Shown: positions 53,288-62,964 of the stretch, piece after piece
Layout of the letters: each line of letters starts with the position of its first letter
Position numbering within the stretch: position 1 is the stretch's first letter
Source of the DNA: Roseicella aerolata
Lineage (GTDB): Bacteria; Pseudomonadota; Alphaproteobacteria; Acetobacterales; Acetobacteraceae
Direction of reading: 5' to 3'
DNA length: 64,000 bases
Assembly: GCF_020523605.1 (NCBI RefSeq)
Contig: NZ_JAJAQI010000005.1
Location: 62,001 to 126,000, forward strand
The notes under the pieces: model-generated
Told to the model about the DNA's origin: nothing
Databases searched by the model: none
Seen by the model: only the letters and a program-made list of their open reading frames with translations
Made by a program: the position numbers and the translations under genes

Positions 53288-54295
53288 ATGACCATTCGCC
53301 CCGGCCCCCGCAACCTGATCACCGATGTGGACGGCATCCTGGTGGGCCATGCCGAGGACCACCGGGTGCGCAGCGGCGTGACCGTGGTCTATCCCGTCGC
53401 GCGGTGCCCCGCCGCCGCCGATGTCCGGGGCGGCGCGCCGGGGACCCTGAACATCCAGGCCATGGATGCGACCAGCCTGCGGAACGAGGTGGATGCCGTC
53501 GTGCTCTCCGGCGGCTCCATGTACGGCCTGGATGCGGCGGGCGGGGTGGTGGCGGTGCTCGGCACCCGCGGGCGGGGCATCGCCTTCGGCGGCGCGGTCG
53601 TCCCGGTGGTGCCGGCGGCGATCCTTTTCGACCTCATGAATGGCGGCGACAAGGGCTGGGGCGAGCAGCCGCCCTACAACGCCCTCGGCCGGGCCGCGCT
53701 GGGCGCGGTCGGGCCGGATTTCCCGCTCGGCAATGTCGGGGCCGGGCTGGGGGCGCGGGCGAATGCGCTGAAAGGCGGGCTCGGCAGCGCGAGCACGGTC
53801 ACGGCGGATGGGCTGCAGATCGGCGCGCTGGTGGCGGTGAACAGCTTCGGCAGCGTGGTGATGCCCGGGACCGACCGGTTCTGGGCCTGGCCGCTGGAGA
53901 TGGAGGGCGAGTTCGGCGGCCTTGGCCCACCCCCGGCCGACTGGCGCGGGCAGGCGGAAATGCCCCTGCCGCCCAACTACGCGGTGAACCCGATGGCGAA
54001 CACCACCATCGCGGTGGTCGCGGTGAATGCCGCGCTGGCGCAGGGCGAGTTGCAGCGCCTGGCGATGATGGCCCAGGACGGCTTGGCACGGTCCATCCGG
54101 CCGATCCACACGCCCTTCGATGGCGATACGGTCTTCGCCCTGGCGACCGGCAGGGTGCCGCTGAGCAATCCGGCGATGCTGGCGCGGCTCGGGCATCTGG
54201 CGGCGGACACGCTGGCGCGGGCCGTGGCGCGCGGCGTTTATGCCGCCAGGAGCCTCGGGGACCGGCCGGGCTGGCGGGAGCGCTTCGGTCATTGA
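53288..54295 (+). CDS. P1-family self-processing peptidase (DmpA-like)
   Basis: 335 residues. Members autocleave into two chains to free an N-terminal nucleophile and then act as aminopeptidases on D- or beta-amino-acid peptides. The processing site NTTIAVVAVN lies at 238-247, so cleavage between Asn238 and Thr239 would expose Thr239. Conserved blocks include ITDVDGILVGHAED at the start, VVLSGGSMYGLDAAGGV and NSFGSVV. No signal peptide. The start has only a weak ribosome-binding sequence. Confidence 0.88.
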   Translation: MTIRPGPRNLITDVDGILVGHAEDHRVRSGVTVVYPVARCPAAADVRGGAPGTLNIQAMDATSLRNEVDAVVLSGGSMYGLDAAGGVVAVLGTRGRGIAFGGAVVPVVPAAILFDLMNGGDKGWGEQPPYNALGRAALGAVGPDFPLGNVGAGLGARANALKGGLGSASTVTADGLQIGALVAVNSFGSVVMPGTDRFWAWPLEMEGEFGGLGPPPADWRGQAEMPLPPNYAVNPMANTTIAVVAVNAALAQGELQRLAMMAQDGLARSIRPIHTPFDGDTVFALATGRVPLSNPAMLARLGHLAADTLARAVARGVYAARSLGDRPGWRERFGH

Positions 54296-54338
54296 CCGGC
54301 GGGGATGAGGGTCGCGGTGGGCGCCGCGCCGGCCGGCA

Positions 54339-54467
54339 CCGGCGGTAGCACCGGACCGCCGGCCCGAGCGCCTCTGACCCGGCCGTTGGGCAAGCGCGCT
54401 TCGCTGACAGCGCCGCTGAGGAGGGGCGCTGCGCACCACCGGGCGGGCGCCCCCGGCGAAGCGCAGC
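54339..54467. terminator. Two terminator-like hairpins between convergent genes
   Basis: CCGGCGG-10-CCGCCGG (54339-54362) lies 43 bases past the P1 peptidase stop. GCTGCGC-acca-CCGGG-8-CCCGG-cgaa-GCGCAGC (54428-54467) lies 14 bases past the FG-GAP gene stop on the other strand. Positions suit one terminator per gene; neither has a T-run. Confidence 0.4.
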
Positions 54468-54481
54468 ACCGGACCAGGCTG

Positions 54482-55762
54482 TCAGGTGACGATCCAATCC
54501 GACTTTGCGGCCGCGATCCCGGAACTCGCGACCCTGGCGCCATCCATCAGCCAGACTTCCACGCTGCCATCCGTGTGCTGCAACAGGATGTCGGTCTTGC
54601 CATTGCCGTCATAGTCGCCGGTATCGACCACTTTCCGGCCCGGGCCAGGATTGGCGATATCGGTGACGCCAGTGACGGTGACGCCATTCATCGACCACAT
54701 GGCGAGGGAGCCGTCGGCCTGCTGGACCAGGATCTCATCCCGGTTGTTGTTGTCGAAATCGCCCGTGCCGACCACCGATGCACCTTCGGCAAGCGTGCCG
54801 ATCTCGGCATGGGCGGCGATCCTCGAGCCGTCCATCTGCCAGGCGACGACCCTGCCATCCTCGTGCCTGAACAGGATGTCCGCCTTGTAGTCGCCGTTGA
54901 AGTCGCCGGTGCCTACAACCTTCCAGTCAGGCCCCGGCTCGGCGATGACCTTGGCTTCGCGGATGGCGCCGTCCGGCAACTGCCAGCTTCCCATGAACCA
55001 GATGACGATGGTGCCGTCATCGTGCTGGAACAGGATGTCCGCGCCGGGGTCGTCATCGAAATGCCCGATACCCACCGCCGACCATTGCGGGCCGGGGTTC
55101 GGCAGTTCCAGCGACTTCTGGATGGTGAAGCCGTCCATGTTCCAGATGACCGGCGGGCCGTCCTTGTGCTGGAACAACAGGTCGGGCTTCCAATTGCCAT
55201 TGAAGTCGCCGCTGCCGATGACCTTCCAGTCATTGCCGGGATTGGCGAGGATCTTCTCGGCGCCGATCCGCGTGCCATTCATCTGCCATTCCGCGACCGA
55301 GCCATCCGCGCGTCGCAGCACGACATCCGACTTGAAGTCGATGTTGAAATCCTGCACCGGCGGGTCGAAGAACTTGCCCGGCAGCGGCTCGAAGACGATG
55401 TCGCCGGGTTGCAGGGCGCTGACCCCGGCCAGGAAGACGGAGTCCGGCCCGCCGACCCCGGCATAGTAGATCGCCAGGCCCGCAACGCCGGCGATGGTTT
55501 CCGGCCGGATCGTCAGCGACTCCGCGGTGAGCCCGCCGCCGAACTGGATCTTGTCCTCGCCCGGAGTGAAGTGGTTGATGAAGTCCAGGCCGTGGCCCGG
55601 CTCGAAGCCGAAGACATCCGCCCCGATATCCGCGATCAGGTAGTCGTTCCCGGGGCCGGCAACGATGAAGTCCCCCTTGGGCTCGGCGCCCGGTGGGTCA
55701 TCGGCACCTATGATCTCCCGGTAGCGCGTGCCGACCAGCCACCGTCCGGTTACCGTTGCCAT
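54482..55762 (-). CDS. FG-GAP/VCBS repeat protein with a degenerate RTX-like N-terminal domain
   Basis: 426 residues. Residues about 20-125 resemble the calcium-binding tail domain of type I-secreted proteins (GPGNDYLIADIGADVFGFEPG, NHFTPGEDKIQFGG), though placed N-terminally. Six repeats of about 50 residues follow, each with a D-x-[DN]-like start, DILFQH or a similar strand, and an aromatic core ending in W-x-MDG; together they predict a beta-propeller. No signal peptide, which fits type I secretion; the PrtD/HlyD pair at 30284-33459 is the only such exporter in the window. ATG at 55762, after AGGA. Ligand unknown. Confidence 0.75.
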   Translation of the reverse strand: MATVTGRWLVGTRYREIIGADDPPGAEPKGDFIVAGPGNDYLIADIGADVFGFEPGHGLDFINHFTPGEDKIQFGGGLTAESLTIRPETIAGVAGLAIYYAGVGGPDSVFLAGVSALQPGDIVFEPLPGKFFDPPVQDFNIDFKSDVVLRRADGSVAEWQMNGTRIGAEKILANPGNDWKVIGSGDFNGNWKPDLLFQHKDGPPVIWNMDGFTIQKSLELPNPGPQWSAVGIGHFDDDPGADILFQHDDGTIVIWFMGSWQLPDGAIREAKVIAEPGPDWKVVGTGDFNGDYKADILFRHEDGRVVAWQMDGSRIAAHAEIGTLAEGASVVGTGDFDNNNRDEILVQQADGSLAMWSMNGVTVTGVTDIANPGPGRKVVDTGDYDGNGKTDILLQHTDGSVEVWLMDGARVASSGIAAAKSDWIVT

Positions 55763-56063
55763 GCCGTGCAATCCTCACTCGCTTGTCCCGCAGTACCGGT
55801 TGCGGCACCGCAAGGAACATCAGGAATTCAGCACCGGCAACAACGCCACCGCCAGCGTTGCGGTGGGAACAAAAAGCATCTGTGATCCTAACTTTTTCTG
55901 ATCCCGTTGGAGTGTGAATTGTGCTCGGCAGCGGCCGGCCATGACATTCGTGGTCCAGAGGTGACGCCGCGGCCATCTGTTCTGTTGTCGATATTTGCAA
56001 CGATTTGGCGGAAATGCCTGCAGGTGGCGCTCTCACCCGAACGCGCCGGCTCCGAACCGGCTC
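55763..56063. other. 301-base region upstream of the FG-GAP gene
   Basis: No gene. It is relatively AT-rich around 55866-55925 and 55981-56010, consistent with a promoter for the minus-strand FG-GAP gene. It holds one hairpin, CCACCGC-7-GCGGTGG (55846-55866). No confident promoter pair. Confidence 0.4.
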
Positions 56064-57221
56064 TCAGCTTCCGGCCAGGGCGCGCCTGGCCACCTCCGCC
56101 AGGAAGCCGCTCGCAACAGGTAGGATCGCGTCGTTGAAGTCATAGTTGGGGTTGTGCAGTTCACACCCGCCCTCGCCCGGGCCATTGCCGATCCAGACGA
56201 AGGCACCCGGCACCTGCCGCAGGAAATGCGAGAAATCCTCGCCGGTCATGGCCGGCGGCAGGTCGCGCCGCACCGTCGTCACCACGCCCGCCGCCGCTGC
56301 CGCCAGGTCCCGCTCCGCCGGATGGTTCGCGGTCACCGGCACGCCGATGCGAAAATCGACCGTCGCACGGAGCCCGAAGGCTGCGGCGATGCCCTCCGCG
56401 ACGCGCCGCATCCCGGTCTCGATCGCCTCGCCCGTCGCATCCGAGAGCCAGCGCGCCGTCCCCTTCAGTACCGCCCGGTTGGCGATCTGGTTCTGCGCCT
56501 CCCCAGCCTCGGCGATGGTCACGCTGACCACGCCGGCCTGCATGGGATCGACGTTGCGCGACACGATCGACTGCAGGGCGACGATGCAGTGCCCGGCCCC
56601 GAGCATCGGATCGCGCGTCAGATGCGGCAGCGCGGCATGGCCGGCATGGCCCTCGAACGCGATCTCGAAGCGGGCGCCGGCGGCCATCACCGCCGTCTCA
56701 TGCACCGCGATGGTCCCCGCCTCCAGCCCCGGCCAATTGTGCCAGCCGAAGATGCACTCCATCGGGAAGCGCTGGAACAGCCCGTCGGCGATCATCGATC
56801 GCGCGCCGCCGCCGCCTTCCTCGGCCGGCTGGAAGACCAGTTGCACCGTGCCGGACCAGCTCTTGTCCTGCACCAGCAGCGCGGCCGCGCCGAGCAGGGC
56901 CGTAGTGTGCCCGTCATGGCCGCAGGCATGCATCACGCCGGGAATGGTGGAGCGGTGCGGCAGGTCCGGATTCTGCTCCTGGATCGGCAGCGCATCCATG
57001 TCGCCCCGCAGCCCGACCGAACGGTTGCTGCCCTCGCCTCGGACGCGCCGGATGGTGCCGACCACGCCATGCCCTCCCACCCCTTCGGTGACCTCCAGCC
57101 CCATCTCGCGCAGCCGGGCGGCGACGAAGGCGGCGGTCTCCCCCTCATGTAGGGTCAGGCCGGGATGGGCATGCAGATGGCGGCGCCAGGCGGTCAGGTT
57201 TTGGGCAAGGGCTTGATCCAT
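56064..57221 (-). CDS. M20-family amidohydrolase (aminoacylase/IAA-amino-acid hydrolase type)
   Basis: 385 residues. Metal ligands appear in HACGHDGH (98-105) and PAEEGGGG (132-139, Glu134 and Glu135), plus a later His in ELHNPNYDFND. The lid/dimerisation domain (about 180-290) contains GHAGHAALP. The family hydrolyses N-acyl amino acids or similar amides, releasing an amino acid. Cytoplasmic; no signal. The ATG at 57221 follows AGGACT. Divergent from tamA by 77 bases. Confidence 0.88.
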   Translation of the reverse strand: MDQALAQNLTAWRRHLHAHPGLTLHEGETAAFVAARLREMGLEVTEGVGGHGVVGTIRRVRGEGSNRSVGLRGDMDALPIQEQNPDLPHRSTIPGVMHACGHDGHTTALLGAAALLVQDKSWSGTVQLVFQPAEEGGGGARSMIADGLFQRFPMECIFGWHNWPGLEAGTIAVHETAVMAAGARFEIAFEGHAGHAALPHLTRDPMLGAGHCIVALQSIVSRNVDPMQAGVVSVTIAEAGEAQNQIANRAVLKGTARWLSDATGEAIETGMRRVAEGIAAAFGLRATVDFRIGVPVTANHPAERDLAAAAAGVVTTVRRDLPPAMTGEDFSHFLRQVPGAFVWIGNGPGEGGCELHNPNYDFNDAILPVASGFLAEVARRALAGS

Positions 57222-57298
57222 GGCAGAGTCCTAGCCCGCACCCATCTCAACTGCCATCCCCGCAGGGAACCGAGCCGAAGGAAAATACTTCCGCACCC

Positions 57299-59176
57299 GT
57301 GTCAGCCAAACTTCGCCGCCTCCTGCTGCCCTTCCTCCTGCTCGCCGGGCTTGCCCTGGCGCAGGCGCCGGCGCCTGAGGAGGAGCCCGACACCCTCCCC
57401 TACACGGTGGAGATCGAGCCGACCGGCGACGGGCGGCTGGACACGGCCCTCACGGCGGTGTCGCAACTCGTCGCCCTGCGGGAGAGCGCCCCCACCAGCC
57501 CGGGCGGCGTGGCCGGCCGCGCCCGGGCCGATCGGGAAAGGCTGCAGCAGGCCCTGCAATCCGAGGGATACTGGGCCGGCACCAGCCGGATCGCGCTGGC
57601 CGGCACCACGGCCGAGGATCCCCTGCTGACCGAAAGGCTGGAGGCGAGCATGGAGCGCCCGCTGTCCATCCGCATCACGGTGGAGAAGGGCGAGCCCTAC
57701 CGGATCGCCAGCATCGTGCTGCGGGCCGATACGCCGGCCGGCCAGCGGGCCCTGGACCGGGTCGCGGAGAAGCCCTTCGACCTGGCGGTGGGCGAGCCGG
57801 CCCGCGCCGCGCCCGTGCTGGATGCCGAGCAGGCGCTGCGGGACCGGCTGCTGGCGGCCGGCCACCCGCTGGCAAGCATGGTGCGGCGGGAGACGGTGGT
57901 GGACCATGACCGCAGGACCATGGACATCACCTGGCAATTCTCCCCCGGCCCGGTCGCGGTCTTCGCGGCACCGGAGGTGGAGGGCATGGTGCGAGTGGAG
58001 CCGCGCTTCCTGCGCGCCCAGGCCAGCCGGATCGAGGGCGAGCGCTACAGCCCGGAGGTGCTGGAGCGGCAGCGGCGTGACCTCATGGCGCTCGGTGCCT
58101 TCGGCTCGGTCCGTGCCAGGGCCGCCGAGCGGCTGGACGAGGCTGGGCGGCTGCCGGTGACCTTCACGGTCACCGAGCGCGCCCGCCGCGCCATCGGCGT
58201 GAACCTGGCGTATGAGACGAATTACGGCCCAAGCGTCAGGGTCTACTGGGAGCACCGCAACCTCTTCGGCCGGGCCGAGCGGCTGCGGCTGGAGGCCGAG
58301 CTGGCGCGCATCGGCACCAATGGCGGGCTGGAGGAGGCGACCTACCGCATCGGCGGGACTTATCGCGATCCCGCGGTGTTCGGCCTCCAACTCGGGCCGC
58401 AATGGAGCTTCGTCGGCAGCCTCTTCGGCTTGCGGGAGCGGCTGGAGGCCTATGACCGCGACGCCATCACCTTCTCGGCGCTGATGGAGCGGCGCCTCTC
58501 CGAAAAGCTGAGCCTGAATGCCGGCCCGGTGCTTGATTTCGGCAGCATCGGCCCGCCCGGCGGCACGCTGACGCCCTACCAGATCCTCGGCCTCCAGTTC
58601 GGCGGGCGCTATGACGGAACGGACAGCCTGCTCGACCCGGCGCGCGGCTGGCGGGTGAACGGGACCCTCACCCCCTCCTGGTCCTTCCGCGACTCCGCTC
58701 CTTTCGCCCCGCTGCGCGTGACCGCCAGCACCTACTGGGACGTGCTCGGCGACCGGCGGAGCATCCTCGCGCTCCGCGGCACGCTCGGCTCCCTGATGGG
58801 CGCGGAGCGGGCGGATGTGCCGCGGCACCAGCGCTTCTATGCCGGCGGCGGCGGCTCGGTCCGCGGCTATGACTACCAGTCGATCGGCCCGCGCGATGCC
58901 TTCAACCGCCCCTCCGGCGGTGCCAGCCTGATCGAGGCGAGCGCCGAGTGGCGGCAGCGGGTCTGGGGCGATTTCGGCGCCGTGGCCTTCGTCGATGCCG
59001 GCTCGGTCGGGTCCAGCTCGGCGCCGGACACCACCAATCTGCGGATCGGCGCCGGCCTCGGGGTGCGCTACTACACCGCGATCGGGCCGGTGCGGGCGGA
59101 TATCGCCGTCCCGCTGGTGCGGCAGCGGGACAATTCGGCCTTCGGCCTCTATGTCGGCATCGGCCAGGCCTTCTGA
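57299..59176 (+). CDS. tamA: TamA, BamA-family outer-membrane assembly protein
   Basis: 625 residues. Signal peptide at 1-23 (LLLPFLLLAGLALAQ). POTRA domains follow (about 38-265), then a 16-stranded Omp85 barrel with the conserved loop motif VRGYDYQS and a final strand VGIGQAF ending in Phe, the usual outer-membrane signature. TamA works with TamB to insert autotransporters and other outer-membrane proteins and to move lipids. The only sensible start is GTG at 57299; its AAGGA lies about 16 bases upstream, so initiation may be weak. It overlaps tamB by one base (TGATG). Confidence 0.92.
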   Translation: MSAKLRRLLLPFLLLAGLALAQAPAPEEEPDTLPYTVEIEPTGDGRLDTALTAVSQLVALRESAPTSPGGVAGRARADRERLQQALQSEGYWAGTSRIALAGTTAEDPLLTERLEASMERPLSIRITVEKGEPYRIASIVLRADTPAGQRALDRVAEKPFDLAVGEPARAAPVLDAEQALRDRLLAAGHPLASMVRRETVVDHDRRTMDITWQFSPGPVAVFAAPEVEGMVRVEPRFLRAQASRIEGERYSPEVLERQRRDLMALGAFGSVRARAAERLDEAGRLPVTFTVTERARRAIGVNLAYETNYGPSVRVYWEHRNLFGRAERLRLEAELARIGTNGGLEEATYRIGGTYRDPAVFGLQLGPQWSFVGSLFGLRERLEAYDRDAITFSALMERRLSEKLSLNAGPVLDFGSIGPPGGTLTPYQILGLQFGGRYDGTDSLLDPARGWRVNGTLTPSWSFRDSAPFAPLRVTASTYWDVLGDRRSILALRGTLGSLMGAERADVPRHQRFYAGGGGSVRGYDYQSIGPRDAFNRPSGGASLIEASAEWRQRVWGDFGAVAFVDAGSVGSSSAPDTTNLRIGAGLGVRYYTAIGPVRADIAVPLVRQRDNSAFGLYVGIGQAF

Positions 59177-62100
59177 TGCGGCGCGCGACCCTCCTTCTGG
59201 TCCTGCTGCTGCCGCTGCTGGCCCTCCTCGCCCTTGGCACCGCGGCGCAGGAACAGGAGCACAGCCCCTCCTTCCTCGAACGGCAGCTGGAATCGCTGGT
59301 GCCGGGCCTGCGGGTCGAGGGCCTGCAAGGCACTTGGCGCGCGGCGCCGCGGGCGCGGCGCATCACCCTCTCCGACGCCCAGGGCGTGTGGCTGGAGTTG
59401 CAGGACGTGCGGCTGGACCTCGCCCCCACCTCCCTGGTGCGCGGCGTGCTGCGGCTGGAAATGCTGGAGGCGCAGCAGGCGCGGGTGGAGCGGTTGCCTG
59501 TGCCCGACCCGCAGGCGGCCCCCGCCCCCGAGGCCGCGCCTTCGGATCAGGTGCTCCCCGCCCTGCCGAGCCTGCCGGTGGATGTGGCACTCGACCGGCT
59601 CGCGGTGGAGCGGCTCGAACTGGGCGAGGCGGTGGCAGGCCAGGCCGCGGCCTTCGCCCTGGACGGCAAGGCCCGCCTTGCCTCCGGACGCCTGGAGGCG
59701 GAGCTTGGCCTTCGCCGCCTGGATGCGGGCGGCAACGCCCAGGTGAACCTGGTCCTGGCGCCGGCTGACGACCGGCTCGATGCCACGGTCACGCTGCGGG
59801 AGGATCCGGGCGGGCTGGTCCCGATGCTGCTGGGCCAACCCGACCGGCCGCTGGACCTCGATTTGCGCCTCGCCGGCCCTGCCTCGGGTGCCACGCTTTC
59901 GGTGCAGGCAGGCATGGGGTCCGGGATCGCCCTCAACACCCAGGGAACCGTTCGGGCGCTGTCGGATGGCAGCTATGGCGCGCAGCTCACCGGCGATGCC
60001 GGCGCGGCGCCGCTGCTGCCACCCGATCTGGGGCCGCTCGCCTTCCCGGCGCGATTCTCGCTGGACGTTGATCGACCAGCCGAGGCGCCGATCGCCCTGC
60101 GCGGGCTGACGGTGGAGACCCCGGCGGGCAGCGCCGATGCGACCGGCACGCTGGACCTGGCGCGGGAGGCGCCGGACCTGACCGCCCGGCTGCGCCTGCA
60201 GGACTCGGCGCGCTTCGCCGCCCTGCTGCCGCCGGGCTTCGCCTGGGAGAGCGTTCAGGCGGAGGCCCGGGTCACCGGCCGCCTCGCCACGCCCGAGCTC
60301 CGCCTGCAGGCCCGGCCGCAAGGCTTCGCCAGTGGGATCCCCCAGCTCGATGCCGTGCTCGGTCCCGCGCCAGGGCTGGCGCTCGACGCCGCCCTGCCCG
60401 GCCCTCGCCTCGATGCCCGGCTCGAGGGGGCGGAGGGCCGGCTGATCGCCACCGGCACCCTCGCCGAGCCCATCGCCCTCGATGCCCGCCTCTCCCTGCC
60501 GCGCCTCGCCGTGCTGGGCGGCGGTTCGGAGGGCGCGCTGGAGGCCCGGGTGCAGGCGAGCGGCGCGCTCGCCGATCCGGACCTCGTGGTCACCGCCGAA
60601 TCCGGCCGAATCGCGGCGGCGGGGCGCGTTCTCGAATCGCTCTCGCTCGATGCCCGGATCGCCACCCCTGCCACCGCGCCGCGCGGGACCGCGACGCTGG
60701 AAGGCAGGCTGGACGGCATGCCCCTCGCCCTTCTCTTCCGCGGCCAGCCCGAGGGGAGCGCGGTCCGGATCGAGCAGGGCGAGGCCCGGCTCGGCCCGGC
60801 CCGGCTCCAGGTCACCGGGCGCCTTGATCCCGCCGGCCCGGTCTTCGACGGCAGGGCGCAGCTGGAGGCGAGCGACCTCGCCCCGCTCGGCCGGCTGGGC
60901 GGCGTCGCCGGCCTCGCCGGCCGGCTCTCGCTGGAGGCGACCCTGGCGCCGAGGGACGGCCAGCAGGGCTTCGAGGCCAGGCTTGACGCGCCACGCCTTG
61001 GCTACAACGGCACCGAGGGCAGCCTGCAGGCGACGGCCGCCGGAACGCCAAGCGCCCTCGACTGGACGCTGCAGGGCCGCGCCACAGAGGGCGCCGTCTC
61101 CGGCCGTGGCCGGGTGGCGCAGGAGAATGGCGGCTGGCGGCTCGACCTCGCGGCACTGGAAGCACAGGCGATGGGCGAGGCCGTCCGCCTCGCCTCCCCC
61201 ACCCGGGTGCGGCTGGGTGGCGATGGCGGGGTCGATCTGGCCCCGACCGCACTCGCCATCGCCCGGGGCGGCCGCATCGAGGCGCGGGGCCGCTGGGGCC
61301 CCGAGCGCGCCGATCTCACCGCCACCATCGCCGCCTTGCCGCTGGCGCTGGCCGAGCGCTTCGTGCCCGATATTCAGCCGCAGGGCACCCTCTCCGCCGA
61401 ACTCCGCGCCACCGGGCCGGTCGCCAGGCCGGAGATCCGGGCCAAGCTGACCGGTACCGGCCTCGGCGCCGGCGCCGCCTGGGCGCAGGGGCTGCCCGCC
61501 CTGACACTGCGCGCCGAGGGCAGCCTGCTCGGCGAGGCCGCACAGCTCCGCGCCGATCTGGAGGCCGGGCCGGCCGGCCGGCTCACCGCCAATGCCCGGC
61601 TGCCGGGCGGCTTCGGGCCGCGCGGTCCAGTGACCGCCACGCTCGACGGCAACCTCAACCTGGCGCCGCTCGCCAGCCCCTTCCTCGCCGCCGGCGCCGA
61701 CCGGGTGACCGGCCGCGTCGCGCTCGCGCTCCGCGCCGACGGCACGGTGGGCGAGCCCCGCCTCGGTGGCCGCGCCACCCTCTCCGGCGCGGAATACCGC
61801 AACACCGCCTATGGCGTGCGGGTCTTCGATCTGAACGGCACCCTGACCGGCGACGGCACGCGCCTCGTAATCGAGCGCATTGCCGGCCGGACCGCCGGCA
61901 ACGGCACGCTGGAGCTGCGCGGCAGCCTCGATGCCGGCGCGCCGGGCTTCCCGGCCGACCTGATCCTCACTGCCCGCAACGCCCGCCCGGTCGTCTCGGA
62001 CCTGGTCACCGCGACCATCGGTGCCGATCTGCGGATGCAGGGGCCGGTCACCGGCGGCGGCACCCTCTCGGGCGATGTCCGCATCCAGCGCGCGGAGATC

Positions 62101-62964
62101 CGCATCCCGCAGACCCTGCCGGCCAGCGTGCCGAGACTTGAGAATGTCCGCCAGACGCGCCCGCTGCCGCCCGGCGTCATCCCGCCCGACCCGCCGGCGC
62201 CGCCGGCAGCGCCGGCGCCGCCCATCAACCTTGCCGTCACGGTCAGTGCCCCGCAGGGCATCTTCGTGCGCGGCCGCGGCGTAGAGGTGGAACTCGGCGG
62301 AGAGGTACGGGTCGGCGGCACCCTGGCCGAGCCGGTGCCAAGCGGCGGCCTGACGCTCCGCCGCGGCACGCTCGACCTGGTCGGCCGGCTGCTCACCTTC
62401 CAGCGGGGCAGCATCGACTTCGCCTCCGGCACCCTGGTGCCGCGGCTGGACCTGACGGCGCAGTCCCGGGCCGGCAGCACCACGATCCTGGTGAATGTCG
62501 AGGGCCCGCCGAACGACCCGAAGGTCACCTTCACCTCGACGCCCGAACTGCCGCAGGACGAGGTGCTGGCGCGGCTGCTCTTCGACCGGCCGACCAGCAA
62601 TCTGTCACCCTTCGAGATTGCCCAGATTGCCGCCGCGGTGGCGCAGCTCACCGGGGTCGGCGGCGGGGCGGCCAATCCGCTCGACAAAGTGCGGGGCCTG
62701 CTGGGGTTGGACCGGCTCGGCGTCACCTCCGGCCAGCAGGCCGGCCAGGCCGCGGGCCAGGCGGGCGGCCAGCAGGGACCGACGGTGGAGGCCGGCCGCT
62801 ACGTGGCGCCAGGCGTCTTCCTGGGCATCCGGCAGGGCACCCAGGGCGGCCAGACCGGCGTCGGCGTGCAGGTGGAGATCACGCCGCGGCTGAAGCTGGA
62901 GGGGCAGACGGCGACCGGGCCGGCTGGCGACCGGCTGGGGCTGTCCTACGAATTCGAATACTGA
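59176..62964 (+). CDS. tamB: TamB, inner-membrane-anchored translocation/assembly protein
   Basis: 1262 residues, the expected length. An N-terminal membrane anchor (LLLVLLLPLLALLALGT) is followed by a very long repetitive beta-helix region rich in L-x-L and G-x-L strands that forms the periplasm-spanning groove. The C-terminal DUF490 domain (from about 1000) ends GDRLGLSYEFEY, the part that contacts TamA. The Pro-rich insert PPDPPAPPAAPAPP near 1010 is a linker. Start at ATG 59176 coupled to tamA. Both genes are intact. Confidence 0.92.
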   Translation: MRRATLLLVLLLPLLALLALGTAAQEQEHSPSFLERQLESLVPGLRVEGLQGTWRAAPRARRITLSDAQGVWLELQDVRLDLAPTSLVRGVLRLEMLEAQQARVERLPVPDPQAAPAPEAAPSDQVLPALPSLPVDVALDRLAVERLELGEAVAGQAAAFALDGKARLASGRLEAELGLRRLDAGGNAQVNLVLAPADDRLDATVTLREDPGGLVPMLLGQPDRPLDLDLRLAGPASGATLSVQAGMGSGIALNTQGTVRALSDGSYGAQLTGDAGAAPLLPPDLGPLAFPARFSLDVDRPAEAPIALRGLTVETPAGSADATGTLDLAREAPDLTARLRLQDSARFAALLPPGFAWESVQAEARVTGRLATPELRLQARPQGFASGIPQLDAVLGPAPGLALDAALPGPRLDARLEGAEGRLIATGTLAEPIALDARLSLPRLAVLGGGSEGALEARVQASGALADPDLVVTAESGRIAAAGRVLESLSLDARIATPATAPRGTATLEGRLDGMPLALLFRGQPEGSAVRIEQGEARLGPARLQVTGRLDPAGPVFDGRAQLEASDLAPLGRLGGVAGLAGRLSLEATLAPRDGQQGFEARLDAPRLGYNGTEGSLQATAAGTPSALDWTLQGRATEGAVSGRGRVAQENGGWRLDLAALEAQAMGEAVRLASPTRVRLGGDGGVDLAPTALAIARGGRIEARGRWGPERADLTATIAALPLALAERFVPDIQPQGTLSAELRATGPVARPEIRAKLTGTGLGAGAAWAQGLPALTLRAEGSLLGEAAQLRADLEAGPAGRLTANARLPGGFGPRGPVTATLDGNLNLAPLASPFLAAGADRVTGRVALALRADGTVGEPRLGGRATLSGAEYRNTAYGVRVFDLNGTLTGDGTRLVIERIAGRTAGNGTLELRGSLDAGAPGFPADLILTARNARPVVSDLVTATIGADLRMQGPVTGGGTLSGDVRIQRAEIRIPQTLPASVPRLENVRQTRPLPPGVIPPDPPAPPAAPAPPINLAVTVSAPQGIFVRGRGVEVELGGEVRVGGTLAEPVPSGGLTLRRGTLDLVGRLLTFQRGSIDFASGTLVPRLDLTAQSRAGSTTILVNVEGPPNDPKVTFTSTPELPQDEVLARLLFDRPTSNLSPFEIAQIAAAVAQLTGVGGGAANPLDKVRGLLGLDRLGVTSGQQAGQAAGQAGGQQGPTVEAGRYVAPGVFLGIRQGTQGGQTGVGVQVEITPRLKLEGQTATGPAGDRLGLSYEFEY

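Noticed and set aside
55846-55866. Rho-independent terminator
   Set aside because: The 7-bp stem has no T-run in the right orientation and lies upstream, not downstream, of the nearest genes.
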